A DNA stretch of 64,000 nucleotides from Parasutterella secunda (lineage in GTDB: Bacteria; Pseudomonadota; Gammaproteobacteria; Burkholderiales; Burkholderiaceae_F), in contig NZ_JACJKX010000002.1 in NCBI RefSeq assembly GCF_016901835.1, positions 124,001 through 188,000 of the forward strand, in the 5' to 3' direction. The translations under genes and the position numbers were made by a program. The notes below the pieces were generated by a model, which made no database searches, was not told the origin of the DNA, and was given only the letters and a program-made list of their open reading frames with translations. Shown in pieces: positions 37,283 to 46,443 of the stretch (its first letter is position 1; every line of letters begins with the position of its first letter).

Positions 37283-38569
37283 ATGATTAATCCCAATCTT
37301 TTGCGTCAAATTCTTTTAGATAACAGGGAGTTGGTTGAATCAAAGACAACTTTTCCCCGTGAAATTCAGATTGATTCCTTTCCTCGTTGTGTTTTAGTTG
37401 GTGTACGACGTTGTGGAAAATCGTATTTGTTGTACCAAAAAATACAACAATTACTGGCACAAGGTAAAACTTGGGATGAAATGCTGTATTTGAATTTCGA
37501 GGATGAACGCTTGTTGGGATTTGATGTTTCAGACTTCAACCAAATCCTGTCTGTACAGGCAGAACTCAGCGGTCGCAGGGCATTACCGATCCTGTTTCTG
37601 GATGAAATTCAATTGATTGATGGATGGGAAAAATTTGCTCGTCGTATGGCCGATGCAGGGGCTCAGATTTATATCACCGGTTCAAATGCAAAAATGTTAA
37701 GCGTCGATGTAGCCGCTGCACTGGGGGGACGTTTTTTCACAATTAACGTCTATCCCATGAATTTCTCTGAATTTTTGAACACTAAAAATGTTAAAGCGAC
37801 TCCAAAAGATGTTCTATCAACAGTCGGCGGCGCACTCATTCGGCGAGAGTTTGATTCTTTCTTCCGATATGGCGGATTCCCTGAATGCTTAAACCTCGAC
37901 AACAAACTGGAATATCTGAATATTCTTTTCCAAAAAATTTATTTGGGTGACATTGCTGTCCGCAATAAAGTCAGTAATGTCTTTCCCTTGAGGATTTTGT
38001 TAAAAAAAATCGCCGAAAGCATCGGTCAATCGGTGTCATATTCACGACTCACCAACATCGTGACCTCTTGTGGCGTAAAGATTGCAAAAAACACTTGCAT
38101 TAACTATGTACAGTATGCGATTGACTCCTGTTTGATTTTCTCGGTTAAAAATATAGTTGGCAAACTTCAGGATCGAGAAGGCAAACAAAAATTCTTTTTT
38201 GTTGATAACGGAATTGTTGAGCTATTAAATACCGATCCTACAGCCGATCAGCTTGAAAACCTTGTTGCCATTGAGTTGAGACGTCGATACGGCGATGATG
38301 ATGCGGTGTTTTTTTATCAAAGGGATGTTGAAGTTGATTTTTATGTTCCTAAAACTCAAGTAGCCATTCAAGTCTGTGTCCATCTTGATTTAGATCCGAA
38401 GACGATGAGGCGAGAGCTCAGCGCCTTTGAAAAAATGAGTAAAGAACTTCCAATTACCCGTCGAATCGTCATTACTCTGGATGAAGAAAAAACAATAGAG
38501 ACAGATACAGATTTAATTGAAATTATCCCTATTTGGAAATGGCTCTTGATGTGCGATCGGGTACTTTAG
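37283..38569 (+). CDS. AAA-type ATPase with DUF4143 domain
   Basis: A 428-residue orphan ATPase. Walker A is GVRRCGKS (40-47) and Walker B is ILFLDE (103-108), followed by a sensor-like ITGSNAKML. The C-terminal DUF4143 part (about 210-420) ends in a PD-(D/E)XK-like arrangement: a glutamate helix (about 325-331), EVDF (350-353) and AIQVC (361-365). In this family nuclease activity is unproven, and here the final lysine is replaced. Codon use is clearly more AT-rich than the neighbours, and it sits alone between terminators, suggesting horizontal gain. AAAGG precedes the ATG. Role unknown. Confidence 0.85.
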   Translation: MINPNLLRQILLDNRELVESKTTFPREIQIDSFPRCVLVGVRRCGKSYLLYQKIQQLLAQGKTWDEMLYLNFEDERLLGFDVSDFNQILSVQAELSGRRALPILFLDEIQLIDGWEKFARRMADAGAQIYITGSNAKMLSVDVAAALGGRFFTINVYPMNFSEFLNTKNVKATPKDVLSTVGGALIRREFDSFFRYGGFPECLNLDNKLEYLNILFQKIYLGDIAVRNKVSNVFPLRILLKKIAESIGQSVSYSRLTNIVTSCGVKIAKNTCINYVQYAIDSCLIFSVKNIVGKLQDREGKQKFFFVDNGIVELLNTDPTADQLENLVAIELRRRYGDDDAVFFYQRDVEVDFYVPKTQVAIQVCVHLDLDPKTMRRELSAFEKMSKELPITRRIVITLDEEKTIETDTDLIEIIPIWKWLLMCDRVL

Positions 38570-38654
38570 CTCACAAACGAAAACGCTTACAAAGGTCCTG
38601 CTTATCCGTTCCGATTCTCAGCATAGAATACGAGTAACGCTTGCCCGGCTCCTA

Positions 38655-38688
38655 TAAAAAAGGCGATTGACTCCTTAGCCGATCGCCT
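38655..38688 (-). terminator. Rho-independent terminator of terC
   Basis: AGGCGAT/ATCGCCT arms (38688-38682 with 38667-38661) read on the minus strand with a 14-base loop, then a T run. It lies between the converging ATPase and terC genes and may also act weakly on the plus strand. Confidence 0.75.
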
Positions 38689-38712
38689 CTTTAGTATTAA
38701 TGAGATAAGAGA

Positions 38713-39426
38713 TTAACTGCTTATCTTTTTGGCCTTTTGTTTATTGACCCACATTTTGGCTATCAGCACCACCAATATGGCGCCTACCACACAAGCCGTG
38801 TAGTGAACGACGTTGGTTTGCGGGATGTGTTCGGCCATAAAGATATCGCTCACGACCAGACCGCCGCCGATCCAACCCAAAAGCGCGCCACCAAAGGTTA
38901 CGATGATGGGGAATCGGTCAAACAGCTTCAGAATAATCTGACTGCCGAAAACGATGAAGGGAACGCTCACGACCAAACCGAATATGATCAAAAGGGTTTG
39001 ATGATGTTCGTGAGCGGCTTGCGCAGCACCCGCAATTCCGATCACATTGTCGATACTCATCACAAGGTCAGCCACAATAATCGTTTTAATGGCAGACAAA
39101 ACTTTGGTGCTGGCCTCGATATGTTTATCCTCTTCATCGTGCGGGATCAACAACTTCACACCGATCCAGATCAAAAGAAGACCGGCCACCACCTTCAGGA
39201 GCGGCAACTGCAACAAATACACCGCACAGGTAATCAGAACCACACGCAAAGCGATAGCACCGAATACACCCCAGAAAATACCCTGACGGCGCTGCTTGGG
39301 TTCGAGATTACGGCACGCTAAAGCGATCACCACCGCATTGTCGCCACCCAACAAAATATCAATCATGATGATCTGAGCCACGGCACCCCAGTGCATCGTT
39401 GTAATAAGCTCGGTCAACCATTCCAT
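38713..39426 (-). CDS. TerC family integral membrane protein
   Basis: A 237-residue membrane protein with seven predicted helices. Conserved acidic membrane motifs are IDILLGGDNAVVIALACR near the N-terminus and DLVMSIDNVIGIAGAA in the middle, typical of TerC/YjbE-like proteins. Members have been linked to manganese or calcium homeostasis and, in some operons, tellurite resistance; no ter operon is near. A purine-rich AGGAAAAAAG lies before the ATG. Full length for the short TerC type. Function here is an inference from the family only. Confidence 0.88.
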   Translation of the reverse strand: MEWLTELITTMHWGAVAQIIMIDILLGGDNAVVIALACRNLEPKQRRQGIFWGVFGAIALRVVLITCAVYLLQLPLLKVVAGLLLIWIGVKLLIPHDEEDKHIEASTKVLSAIKTIIVADLVMSIDNVIGIAGAAQAAHEHHQTLLIIFGLVVSVPFIVFGSQIILKLFDRFPIIVTFGGALLGWIGGGLVVSDIFMAEHIPQTNVVHYTACVVGAILVVLIAKMWVNKQKAKKISS

Positions 39427-39524
39427 AATGTCTTTTTTCCTCTATCAAAAACGAGACCGTTAAAGTTTAAGCGATTTTTGTTAACTCAACGTTATGATTT
39501 TCAAATTGTTCACATTTTTTGGCG

Positions 39525-40385
39525 TCAGAGTTTTTCGGGCTGAAGCGACAAAAACTTTTTAGAGCAATAAATCGGCGCATAGGGCGCAGCCTGAGTAATG
39601 GAAATCAACCCTTCGCGTGAAAGCTCCAAAATCGCCAAAAAGCTCACCACCCGCTCCTGCATTGTCAGGTGGTCCTGAACCAATTCTTCAAAACTGACAA
39701 ACCGATCTTTTTCCACACGCCTGATAATTGCTGACATGAATTCATGAATGGATAATTCCTGTCTGGAGACGGTGTGGTTGATCTTTAAATCGGCATTTTT
39801 AACGACGGCAAGCCAAACCCTCGCCAATTCCTGAGGCAAAACCTCGGGCTCGGGCTGCTCTTCTTCATCAATTGCCACAAACCCACGCCAAAAACCGTCG
39901 CCCATCGTCGGTAACGCATTAAGTAACTGCGCCGCCACCTGAATTTTTTCGTATTCAGCCACTTCCCGAAGAATACGTGCTGTGGGGTCCTCTTCCTCTT
40001 CACCGTCTTCGCTCACGGGCACAGGCAACAGCAATCGGCTTTTAATCATCATGAGGTCGGCTGCCATCACCAGGTAGTCGCTTGCCAACTCCATGTTCTG
40101 CGCACGAATCTGCTCCACATACTCCATGTATTGATCGGTCACGGCTGCTACCGAAATTTCATTGAGGTCAAGCCGTTGCTTACGAATCAGGTAAAGCAAA
40201 AGGTCAAAGGGCCCCTCAAAGGACTCTAAAAAGAGTTTGAGTGCATCAGGCGGAATATAGAGATCGTCAGGAAAATGTAAGAGCGGCTCGCCTTTTAAGC
40301 GAGCCACCGCCACGACATCTTCAATCGAAGGTGTCGTATCGGGAATCAATTCAGGTGCCACGTCAATGAGCGCATTAGGATTCAC
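39525..40385 (-). CDS. scpA: Segregation and condensation protein A
   Basis: A 286-residue kleisin that bridges the SMC dimer and ScpB in chromosome condensation. ESFEGPFDLLLYLIRKQRLD begins the conserved N-terminal domain; a middle acidic stretch (EDGEEEEDP) and a winged-helix-like C-terminus follow. The start codon is GTG at 40385 with GAGA upstream. scpB is not adjacent. It lies 64 bases downstream of the malic enzyme gene, with a GC-rich hairpin between them. Confidence 0.93.
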   Translation of the reverse strand: MNPNALIDVAPELIPDTTPSIEDVVAVARLKGEPLLHFPDDLYIPPDALKLFLESFEGPFDLLLYLIRKQRLDLNEISVAAVTDQYMEYVEQIRAQNMELASDYLVMAADLMMIKSRLLLPVPVSEDGEEEEDPTARILREVAEYEKIQVAAQLLNALPTMGDGFWRGFVAIDEEEQPEPEVLPQELARVWLAVVKNADLKINHTVSRQELSIHEFMSAIIRRVEKDRFVSFEELVQDHLTMQERVVSFLAILELSREGLISITQAAPYAPIYCSKKFLSLQPEKL

Positions 40386-40403
40386 AATCGATCTCTATTG
40401 AGA

Positions 40404-40426
40404 CGGGCGGGGACAAGCCCCGCCCG
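40404..40426 (-). terminator. GC-rich hairpin after malic enzyme gene
   Basis: CGGGCGGGG (40404-40412) and CCCCGCCCG (40418-40426) make a perfect 9-bp stem with a 5-base loop between maeA and scpA. No T run follows on the minus strand, so it may act as an mRNA-stabilising or attenuating element. Confidence 0.45.
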
Positions 40427-40449
40427 AGAAGTTATGAGCCTAAAAAGGA

Positions 40450-42069
40450 TCAGTAACCCGGCGTATACATGCTCGCCTTAATAGCTGCAGGCAAATCCTG
40501 CGGTTTTTCGCCGCATGCCAAGCCCTTTTCGTAAGCGTATTCGGCCACAGCCACTGCAATAGCTTCCGAAATTGGACGAATATCGCTCAAGGACGGGTAG
40601 AGACTGCCGCGTTCAAGGTCTTCTTCGCTGACCAATTCAGCAAGCTTTCTGGCCGCAGCGAGGAACATGCCGGTAGGCATAGTCTTCGCTTTCACAAAGG
40701 TGGCTGCGCGTCCTAAAGCCGGGAACACATAGGAGTTGTTACCTTGACGGGGAACAAAGGTCTTACCGTTGTAATTAACCACATCAAAAGGCGAACCGGA
40801 AGCAAAAAGCGCACGACCGTTGGAGAACTGATAAGCCATTTCAGCTGTGCATTCAGCCTTGGAGGTCGGATTCGACAATGCAAACACGATCGGACGTTCG
40901 TTAATGGCGCTCATTTCACCGATTACCATGGAATTGAACGCATTTTGCTGAGCGGCCACGCCGACAATAGCTGTCGGGCGCAACTGTTGAATCGCCTGCA
41001 GGAAGCTTTCCGCAGGTTGTGCTTCGTGGGCAAACTGACGCTTATGAGCGGAAAGATCCGTTCTTTGAGCAATGACCAAACCCTTGGAGTCAAAAAGGTA
41101 GCAGCGCTTACGGGCTTCTTCAATCGGCATACCTTCTTCATCGGCAATGGCTTCGGCAATCAGGTTGGCAATACCGGTTGCGGCTTCGCCCGCGCCCAAA
41201 AAGAGCACGCGTTGATCGGCAAGTTTCCCACCCGTCACACGCATGGCGGAGTAAAAACCCGTTAATGCCACACAGGCCGTGCCTTGAATGTCGTCGTTAA
41301 AGCAAAGGCTCTTATCTTTCCAACGGGCAAGCAGGCGGAACGCATTGGCGTTACCGAAATCTTCAAACTGAATGAGCACATTGGGCCAACGCTTGCGAGC
41401 CGCTACCATAAACTCATCGATCAGTTCGTCGTAGGCCGCACCCGACACACGTTCCTGACGCAAGCCCATGTAAAGGGGATCGGCGAGGTAGGCAGGATTG
41501 TTGGTGCCCACGTCAATGACTACAGGCAACGTTTTTTCCGGTGCGACGCCTGCGCAAGCGGTATAAAGAGCGAGTTTGCCGACGGGAATACCCATGCCGT
41601 TGACGCCTTGGTCACCCAGGCCCAAAATGCGTTGACCGTCGGTCACCACAATCACCTCAACGTCATCTTGTTTGACGTTGTCCAAAATCTTACCAATCTG
41701 GCCCTTTTCCTTCACAGAGATGAACAGTCCGCGCGCCTGCAGAAAGTTGTGACTGAACTTCTGACAAGCTTCACCCACCGTCGGCGTATAGATGATGGGC
41801 ATCACTTCTTCGATGTTGTCACAGACCACTTTGAAAAAGAGCGTTTCATTGGTGTTATGCAACGCATCCAGATAGAAGTAACGTTGGATGGGCATGGGGA
41901 ACGTACGCATGAAGGCGACCGCACGACGAGCCTGCTCTTCGAGCGTTTCCACGCGAGCGGGTAAGAACCCTCTCACTCCCAATTGGTCTCTTTGCTCTTC
42001 GGTAAAAGCCGAACCACGATTTTGAAGCGGATCACGCAGGATATCCTGCCCACAACGAGAACAAGTCAT
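40450..42069 (-). CDS. maeA: NAD-dependent malic enzyme
   Basis: A 539-residue enzyme that oxidatively decarboxylates malate to pyruvate. It follows the SfcA/MaeA layout: NRGSAFTEEQRDQLGVRGFLP, the DALHNTNETLF stretch, VIYTPTVGEACQKFS, VTDGQRILGLGDQGVNGMGI, the metal-binding FEDFGNANAF and FNDDIQGTA, and the NAD fold FLGAGEAATGIANL. The N-terminus is odd: MTCSRCG gives a CxxC pair not found in E. coli MaeA. Together with DcuC and the fumarate-yielding lyase it fits C4-dicarboxylate use. Cytoplasmic, single gene. Confidence 0.94.
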   Translation of the reverse strand: MTCSRCGQDILRDPLQNRGSAFTEEQRDQLGVRGFLPARVETLEEQARRAVAFMRTFPMPIQRYFYLDALHNTNETLFFKVVCDNIEEVMPIIYTPTVGEACQKFSHNFLQARGLFISVKEKGQIGKILDNVKQDDVEVIVVTDGQRILGLGDQGVNGMGIPVGKLALYTACAGVAPEKTLPVVIDVGTNNPAYLADPLYMGLRQERVSGAAYDELIDEFMVAARKRWPNVLIQFEDFGNANAFRLLARWKDKSLCFNDDIQGTACVALTGFYSAMRVTGGKLADQRVLFLGAGEAATGIANLIAEAIADEEGMPIEEARKRCYLFDSKGLVIAQRTDLSAHKRQFAHEAQPAESFLQAIQQLRPTAIVGVAAQQNAFNSMVIGEMSAINERPIVFALSNPTSKAECTAEMAYQFSNGRALFASGSPFDVVNYNGKTFVPRQGNNSYVFPALGRAATFVKAKTMPTGMFLAAARKLAELVSEEDLERGSLYPSLSDIRPISEAIAVAVAEYAYEKGLACGEKPQDLPAAIKASMYTPGY

Positions 42070-42143
42070 TTTGAAGTATCTCTAAAGAAAAAACGAGGAC
42101 CATTCCTCAGGATAAAAATCAGTCTAATTGTAATCCTTAACGC

Positions 42144-42824
42144 TTAACCGAGTTTTTGAATCTGTGCCAAACGATCTTTGGCTGTTTTAACAGAGTCGGA
42201 CTTCGGGTAGCGCTTAATCAGCGTGTTGAGCGTCTTTTTCGCCTCATCAATCTGGCCTTCGCTCAATTCCGCAGAAGACTTCATCAAAAGGGCTTCCGGG
42301 GCCTTAGCAGATCGCGGATAGACTCGATAGAGATTATTGGTCACCGTGATCGTGCTCTTAAAGTCATTGAGCGAGTAGTAAGAACTTGCACGCCAATAGT
42401 CCACATCGGCCATATAAGCCGATTTGGGCCAAGTCTTTTTAAAGGTATTGAGGGCTTTTAAGCAACCGCTGAAATCGCGCTTTTGAAAAAGTGCAATCGC
42501 ATTTTCAAAGTCACGCCGTTCGGCAGGCTTGACGCTGATCACCCTACCGTTTAATTCCACCCGTGCGGGCTCGACTTCGATCAGGCGCTTATCCATCGTT
42601 TCGACCTGACGGGTGAGTTCCTGCATCTGGCCGATCATGCGCTGATTTTCCGAGCGAAGCGCTTCAACCTGAGTCATCAGATCAACCTGAGCGCGTTGAC
42701 TCGCCTTTAACTGTTCACGCAATTCCAAAATGGCGGTTCTTGCTTCATCATCGGCAAACGCCCACGCAGCGCTTGTCTGCGCTGCGAGCGCCACCATCAT
42801 CGCTACCACTAGTGTCCGACGCAT
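42144..42824 (-). CDS. cpoB: Cell division coordinator CpoB
   Basis: A 226-residue periplasmic protein with a signal peptide (cleaved near AWAFA, about residue 24), an N-terminal coiled-coil (about 28-85) and C-terminal TPR repeats (about 105-225). CpoB (YbgF) links the Tol-Pal system to septal peptidoglycan synthesis. It is the last gene of tolB-pal-cpoB, separated from pal by 72 bases that hold a short GC-rich hairpin. AAGGACAAT precedes the ATG. Confidence 0.93.
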   Translation of the reverse strand: MRRTLVVAMMVALAAQTSAAWAFADDEARTAILELREQLKASQRAQVDLMTQVEALRSENQRMIGQMQELTRQVETMDKRLIEVEPARVELNGRVISVKPAERRDFENAIALFQKRDFSGCLKALNTFKKTWPKSAYMADVDYWRASSYYSLNDFKSTITVTNNLYRVYPRSAKAPEALLMKSSAELSEGQIDEAKKTLNTLIKRYPKSDSVKTAKDRLAQIQKLG

Positions 42825-42862
42825 ATTGTCCTTATTCGTTTCAGTTCCCGATAAAACAGAAG

Positions 42863-42881
42863 GCGCCCGTCATCCGGGCGC
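42863..42881 (-). terminator. Hairpin between pal and cpoB
   Basis: GCGCCCG (42863-42869) and CGGGCGC (42875-42881) pair perfectly around a 5-base loop, just after the pal stop. The following T content is low, so partial termination or mRNA end protection is likely. Confidence 0.5.
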
Positions 42882-42896
42882 TTATCTTCCCTTTAA

Positions 42897-43373
42897 TTAC
42901 TTCGTGCGATAGATAATGTCTACGCGACGGTTTTGTTGGTAAGACTCTTCGTCATGGCCCAACGCACGGGGACGTTCCTTACCGAAGCTCACGCTTTCCA
43001 TACGGTCGGCCGGGACACCCAACAGTTGCAGACGGTTTTCAACGCTGTCGCTACGCTTTTGACCGAGGGCGAGATTGTATTCACGACCTCCGCGTTCATC
43101 GGTGTTGCCTTCGAGCACAACGGTAGCGCTCGGATGCGTAGCCAGGTACTGAGCGTGCGCTTCGATCATGGCTTGCGACTCGGCAGGAACCGTGTAGCTA
43201 TCAAAAGCAAAGTAAATGCTTTGCTGGCTCAAGGGCGAATTCGGATTGGAGAACGGATCGCCCGCATACTGAGCATCCGGTCCGTTGGGGTTTAAGTCCA
43301 CGGAGGAGCAGCCCGTCAAAAGGGCACCGGCCAAACCCAAACTCACCAACAAAATTTTGCTTTTCAATTGCAT
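42897..43373 (-). CDS. pal: Peptidoglycan-associated lipoprotein Pal
   Basis: A 158-residue outer-membrane lipoprotein. The lipobox is LLTGC (Cys at about 22), followed by a short linker and an OmpA-like peptidoglycan-binding domain (about 50-158; YFAFDSYTVPAE, GNTDERGGREYNLALGQKRS). Pal anchors the outer membrane to the wall and works with TolB. GGAG precedes the ATG. It lies 28 bases after the tolB stop. Confidence 0.96.
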   Translation of the reverse strand: MQLKSKILLVSLGLAGALLTGCSSVDLNPNGPDAQYAGDPFSNPNSPLSQQSIYFAFDSYTVPAESQAMIEAHAQYLATHPSATVVLEGNTDERGGREYNLALGQKRSDSVENRLQLLGVPADRMESVSFGKERPRALGHDEESYQQNRRVDIIYRTK

Positions 43374-43401
43374 TTAAAACTCCATTAATTTTTTATCGAA
43401 T

Positions 43402-44688
43402 TTATTTCAAAAGCGGTCCCCAAGAGGGTTCACGAATATCCCCTCTTTGACCGGTCAGACGGGTTCTTACCCGACCGTCCAGACTCACGGTCGCCAACAC
43501 GCCGCGGCCGGCCTCTTCGGTGGCGTACACCAAAATCTTGCCGTTAGGCGCAAAGGTGGGAGACTCGTCTCGCACCGTATCGGTCAAAACCAACTGAGTA
43601 CCCGTTAAGAGATCCAAAAGCGTCACACGGAACGCGCCGTTAAAACGGGAAATAAAGGCGAGTTTATCGCCCTTGGGGCTGACCGCGGGGCTGATCGCGT
43701 ACTCGGTACTGTAGGTCACACGCTCGGCAGAGCCTCCTGCCACAGGTTGGCGATAGATCTGGGGCGAGCCCCCGCGATCGGACGTGAAATAAACGTACTG
43801 ACCGTCGGGACTGAAGACCGGCTCAGTATCAATGCCTTGGCTGTGGGTAAAGCGTCTGACATTGGTGCCGTTTGTACTCATGAGGTAAATGTGCGTGCCG
43901 CCTCCCATGGAAAGCGCCACAGCCATCGTTTTACCGTCGGGGCTGAAAGCAGGAGCCGAATTGTTGCCCTTAAAGCTTGCGATGAGGCGCCGCTCGCCCG
44001 AGCGGACGTCGTGCAGATAAATCACGGGCTTATTGGCTTCAAAAGAGACGTAGGTCAAAAGCAATCCGTTCGGTGCCCACATCGGTGAGATGATGGACTG
44101 ATTGCTCTGAAGAGCCGTCTGGGGATTTTCCCCGTCGCAGTCGCTTACCACCAACTCATAAGATTGCGGGCCACGTTGCAAAACATACGCCAAACGCGAT
44201 GCAAAGATACCGCTCTCGCCTGTGAGTCTTTCATAGATCGCGTCGGCAATGCGGTGAGCGGTCAGACGCAGGTCTCCAGTGCTGGCCACAAACTGCTTTT
44301 CATCAATAATCTTATTTTCCGCAGTTCCGAAGAGCTGATAGTTGATGCTAAAGCGCGTATCGGCAAGCTTTTCAATCGAGCCCATCACAAGAGCGGTAGC
44401 ACCCATCGTTTTCCAGAAGTCCGCACGAGGTTTTTGCAAATCCTCGGCAGGCAACTCACCCATTATCTTGAGTGCACGAAAAGCCCCGCTTCTTTCGAGG
44501 TCCGCGGTGATAACCGCGGATAAATCCAGCGGCGAGTCATTGGTTCCCTGAAATCGGGGGATGGCAATCGGCATTTGATTGGCACCCACCCCCGTAATTT
44601 CAATGCGAAGTTGAGCCCAGGCAGGCAAGCTTACCCCGGAGGCAAGGCCCGCGCCCGCGGCCAATAACGTTCGACGGTTAATCTGCAT
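43402..44688 (-). CDS. tolB: Tol-Pal system protein TolB
   Basis: A 428-residue periplasmic protein with an N-terminal alpha/beta domain (about 25-160) and a six-bladed beta propeller of repeats such as APAFSPDGKTMAVALS and EPVFSPDGQYVYFTSDR. Together they mediate contact between Pal and TolA. The start is the ATG at 44688 with AAGGG upstream; the two extra codons upstream begin with TTG. The signal reads MQINRRTLLAAG...LPAWA, with twin arginines as in Tat signals, unlike most TolB proteins. tolQ, tolR and tolA do not precede it; purH does. Confidence 0.95.
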   Translation of the reverse strand: MQINRRTLLAAGAGLASGVSLPAWAQLRIEITGVGANQMPIAIPRFQGTNDSPLDLSAVITADLERSGAFRALKIMGELPAEDLQKPRADFWKTMGATALVMGSIEKLADTRFSINYQLFGTAENKIIDEKQFVASTGDLRLTAHRIADAIYERLTGESGIFASRLAYVLQRGPQSYELVVSDCDGENPQTALQSNQSIISPMWAPNGLLLTYVSFEANKPVIYLHDVRSGERRLIASFKGNNSAPAFSPDGKTMAVALSMGGGTHIYLMSTNGTNVRRFTHSQGIDTEPVFSPDGQYVYFTSDRGGSPQIYRQPVAGGSAERVTYSTEYAISPAVSPKGDKLAFISRFNGAFRVTLLDLLTGTQLVLTDTVRDESPTFAPNGKILVYATEEAGRGVLATVSLDGRVRTRLTGQRGDIREPSWGPLLK

Positions 44689-44753
44689 GATCAATCCCTT
44701 AAAACGGGTATCACAAAAATTGAACTAAAGTGCTTTGATTCTAAAGCAAAAGC

Positions 44754-44778
44754 GGCGCCAGTCTCATCGATTGGCGCC
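44754..44778 (-). terminator. Rho-independent terminator of purH
   Basis: GGCGCCA (44754-44760) and TGGCGCC (44772-44778) form a perfect stem with an 11-base loop. On the minus strand GCTTTTGCTTT follows. It separates purH from tolB. Confidence 0.65.
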
Positions 44779-44821
44779 CATTTTTTCGATTGGTTACGAT
44801 TGACGCAACCGCTCGAATCAA

Positions 44822-46375
44822 TTAATGACGGAAGTGGCGTTCCCCGGTAAAGACCATGACCACACCGCGTTCATCGGCGGCTTGAATCACTTCTTCATCA
44901 CGGATGGAGCCGCCCGGCTGAATCACGCAGCTTGCGCCGGCATCGACCACCACATCCAACCCGTCTCTGAACGGGAAAAAGGCGTCGCTGGCCACTGCCG
45001 TGTCTTTCAAGCTTAAGCCTGCTTCTTCAGCCTTAATGGAAGCAATGCGGGCCGAATCCACACGGCTCATTTGACCGGCACCCACACCCATCGTCATGCC
45101 GTCCTTGGCAAAAACGATCGTGTTGGACTTCACAAACTTCGCTACACGCCAGGCAAAAAGCATGTCCTTGAGCTGTTGAGCGGTGGGTTGTTTCTTCGTG
45201 ACCACGCGAAGCGCTTCTTCGGAGACAATCTGCAAATCAGGCGTTTGCACCAAAAGGCCGCCGCCCACGCGCTTGAATTCATAGTCGTTGTGGTCTTCAC
45301 CCATTTCAATCGTAAGAAGCCGCAAATTGGGTTTCTTTTCCAAAATGGCGAGTGCCCCCTCATCGAAAGCCGGTGCCATGATGACTTCTGCAAACTGCTT
45401 GGAAATCATCTCAGCACATGCAGCGGTCACTGTCGTGTTAAAGGCCAGGATGCCGCCGAAGGCGCTCTTGGAATCGGTCTTAAAAGCCTTGGCGTAAGCT
45501 TCGGCGCTGTCAGCACCCACGGCCACGCCGCAGGGATTGGCGTGCTTGATGATGACGCAGGCCGGTTCCTTAAATTGACGCACGGCTTCCCAAGCAGCGT
45601 CGCTGTCGGCAATGTTGTTGTAGGAGAGAGCCTTGCCATGCAGTTGCTTGTAGCTTGCAAGCAAACCTTTACCCACGCAGACTTCACGGTAGAAAGCGGC
45701 TTTCTGGTGCGGATTTTCACCGTAGCGCATATCCTGAACCTTCACGAATTGACGGGTGAAGCTTTCCGGGAAGTCTTTCTTTTGGAAGTCTTCATCGAGC
45801 GAGGTGAGGTAGTTGGAAATCATGGCGTCGTAACGGGCCGTATGACAGAAAACTTTCTTAGCCAAACGAAGGCGGGTGGCGGCACTGACTTCACCTTTTT
45901 CTTTCAATTCAGCCAAAACGCCTGCGTAATCGGCGGGATCGACAACCACCGCTACGCTTTCATGGTTTTTCGCTGCTGCACGAATCATCGTCGGACCGCC
46001 GATGTCGATATTTTCGATCGCGTCTTCGAACGTGCAATCGGGCTTGGCGATCGTGGCTTCAAAGGGATAAAGGTTCACAACCACGATGTCGATGGGATCA
46101 ATACCGTGGTCGGCCAAAGCCTTCATGTGAGCCGGATCCGGACGGCGGGCAAGGAGCCCCGCGTGAATCTTCGGATTCAAGGTCTTCACGCGACCGTCGA
46201 GCATTTCAGGAAAGCCCGTGTAATCGGCCACTTCCTGCACGGGGATGCCGGCTTCGGCAATCATCTTGGCCGTGCCGCCCGTCGAGAGTAAGTGATAGCC
46301 CAGGGCGGCAAGTTCACGGGCGAACTCCACCACTCCGGTCTTATCCGAAACACTCAATAAAGCTTGTTTACGCAT
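44822..46375 (-). CDS. purH: Bifunctional AICAR transformylase/IMP cyclohydrolase
   Basis: A 517-residue enzyme for the last two steps of IMP synthesis. The N-terminal MGS-like cyclohydrolase domain (about 1-195; [30 protein letters not shown]) joins a C-terminal AICAR formyltransferase domain (about 200-517; [24 protein letters not shown]). AAGGACAATTC lies before the ATG. Followed by a terminator and preceded by dusB-fis on the same strand with a 68-base gap, an arrangement (dusB-fis-purH) common in proteobacteria. Confidence 0.97.
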   Translation of the reverse strand: MRKQALLSVSDKTGVVEFARELAALGYHLLSTGGTAKMIAEAGIPVQEVADYTGFPEMLDGRVKTLNPKIHAGLLARRPDPAHMKALADHGIDPIDIVVVNLYPFEATIAKPDCTFEDAIENIDIGGPTMIRAAAKNHESVAVVVDPADYAGVLAELKEKGEVSAATRLRLAKKVFCHTARYDAMISNYLTSLDEDFQKKDFPESFTRQFVKVQDMRYGENPHQKAAFYREVCVGKGLLASYKQLHGKALSYNNIADSDAAWEAVRQFKEPACVIIKHANPCGVAVGADSAEAYAKAFKTDSKSAFGGILAFNTTVTAACAEMISKQFAEVIMAPAFDEGALAILEKKPNLRLLTIEMGEDHNDYEFKRVGGGLLVQTPDLQIVSEEALRVVTKKQPTAQQLKDMLFAWRVAKFVKSNTIVFAKDGMTMGVGAGQMSRVDSARIASIKAEEAGLSLKDTAVASDAFFPFRDGLDVVVDAGASCVIQPGGSIRDEEVIQAADERGVVMVFTGERHFRH

Positions 46376-46443
46376 AATGAATTGTCCTTATAAATAAAAT
46401 TGAAAAAAATAAAAAAACAAAATCCGTACGACCCGGCGTTTTA

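Noticed and set aside
45071-46291. A 406-codon plus-strand open frame
   Set aside because: It is antisense to purH, whose domains and start are clear. The translated product has no known motif or ribosome site.
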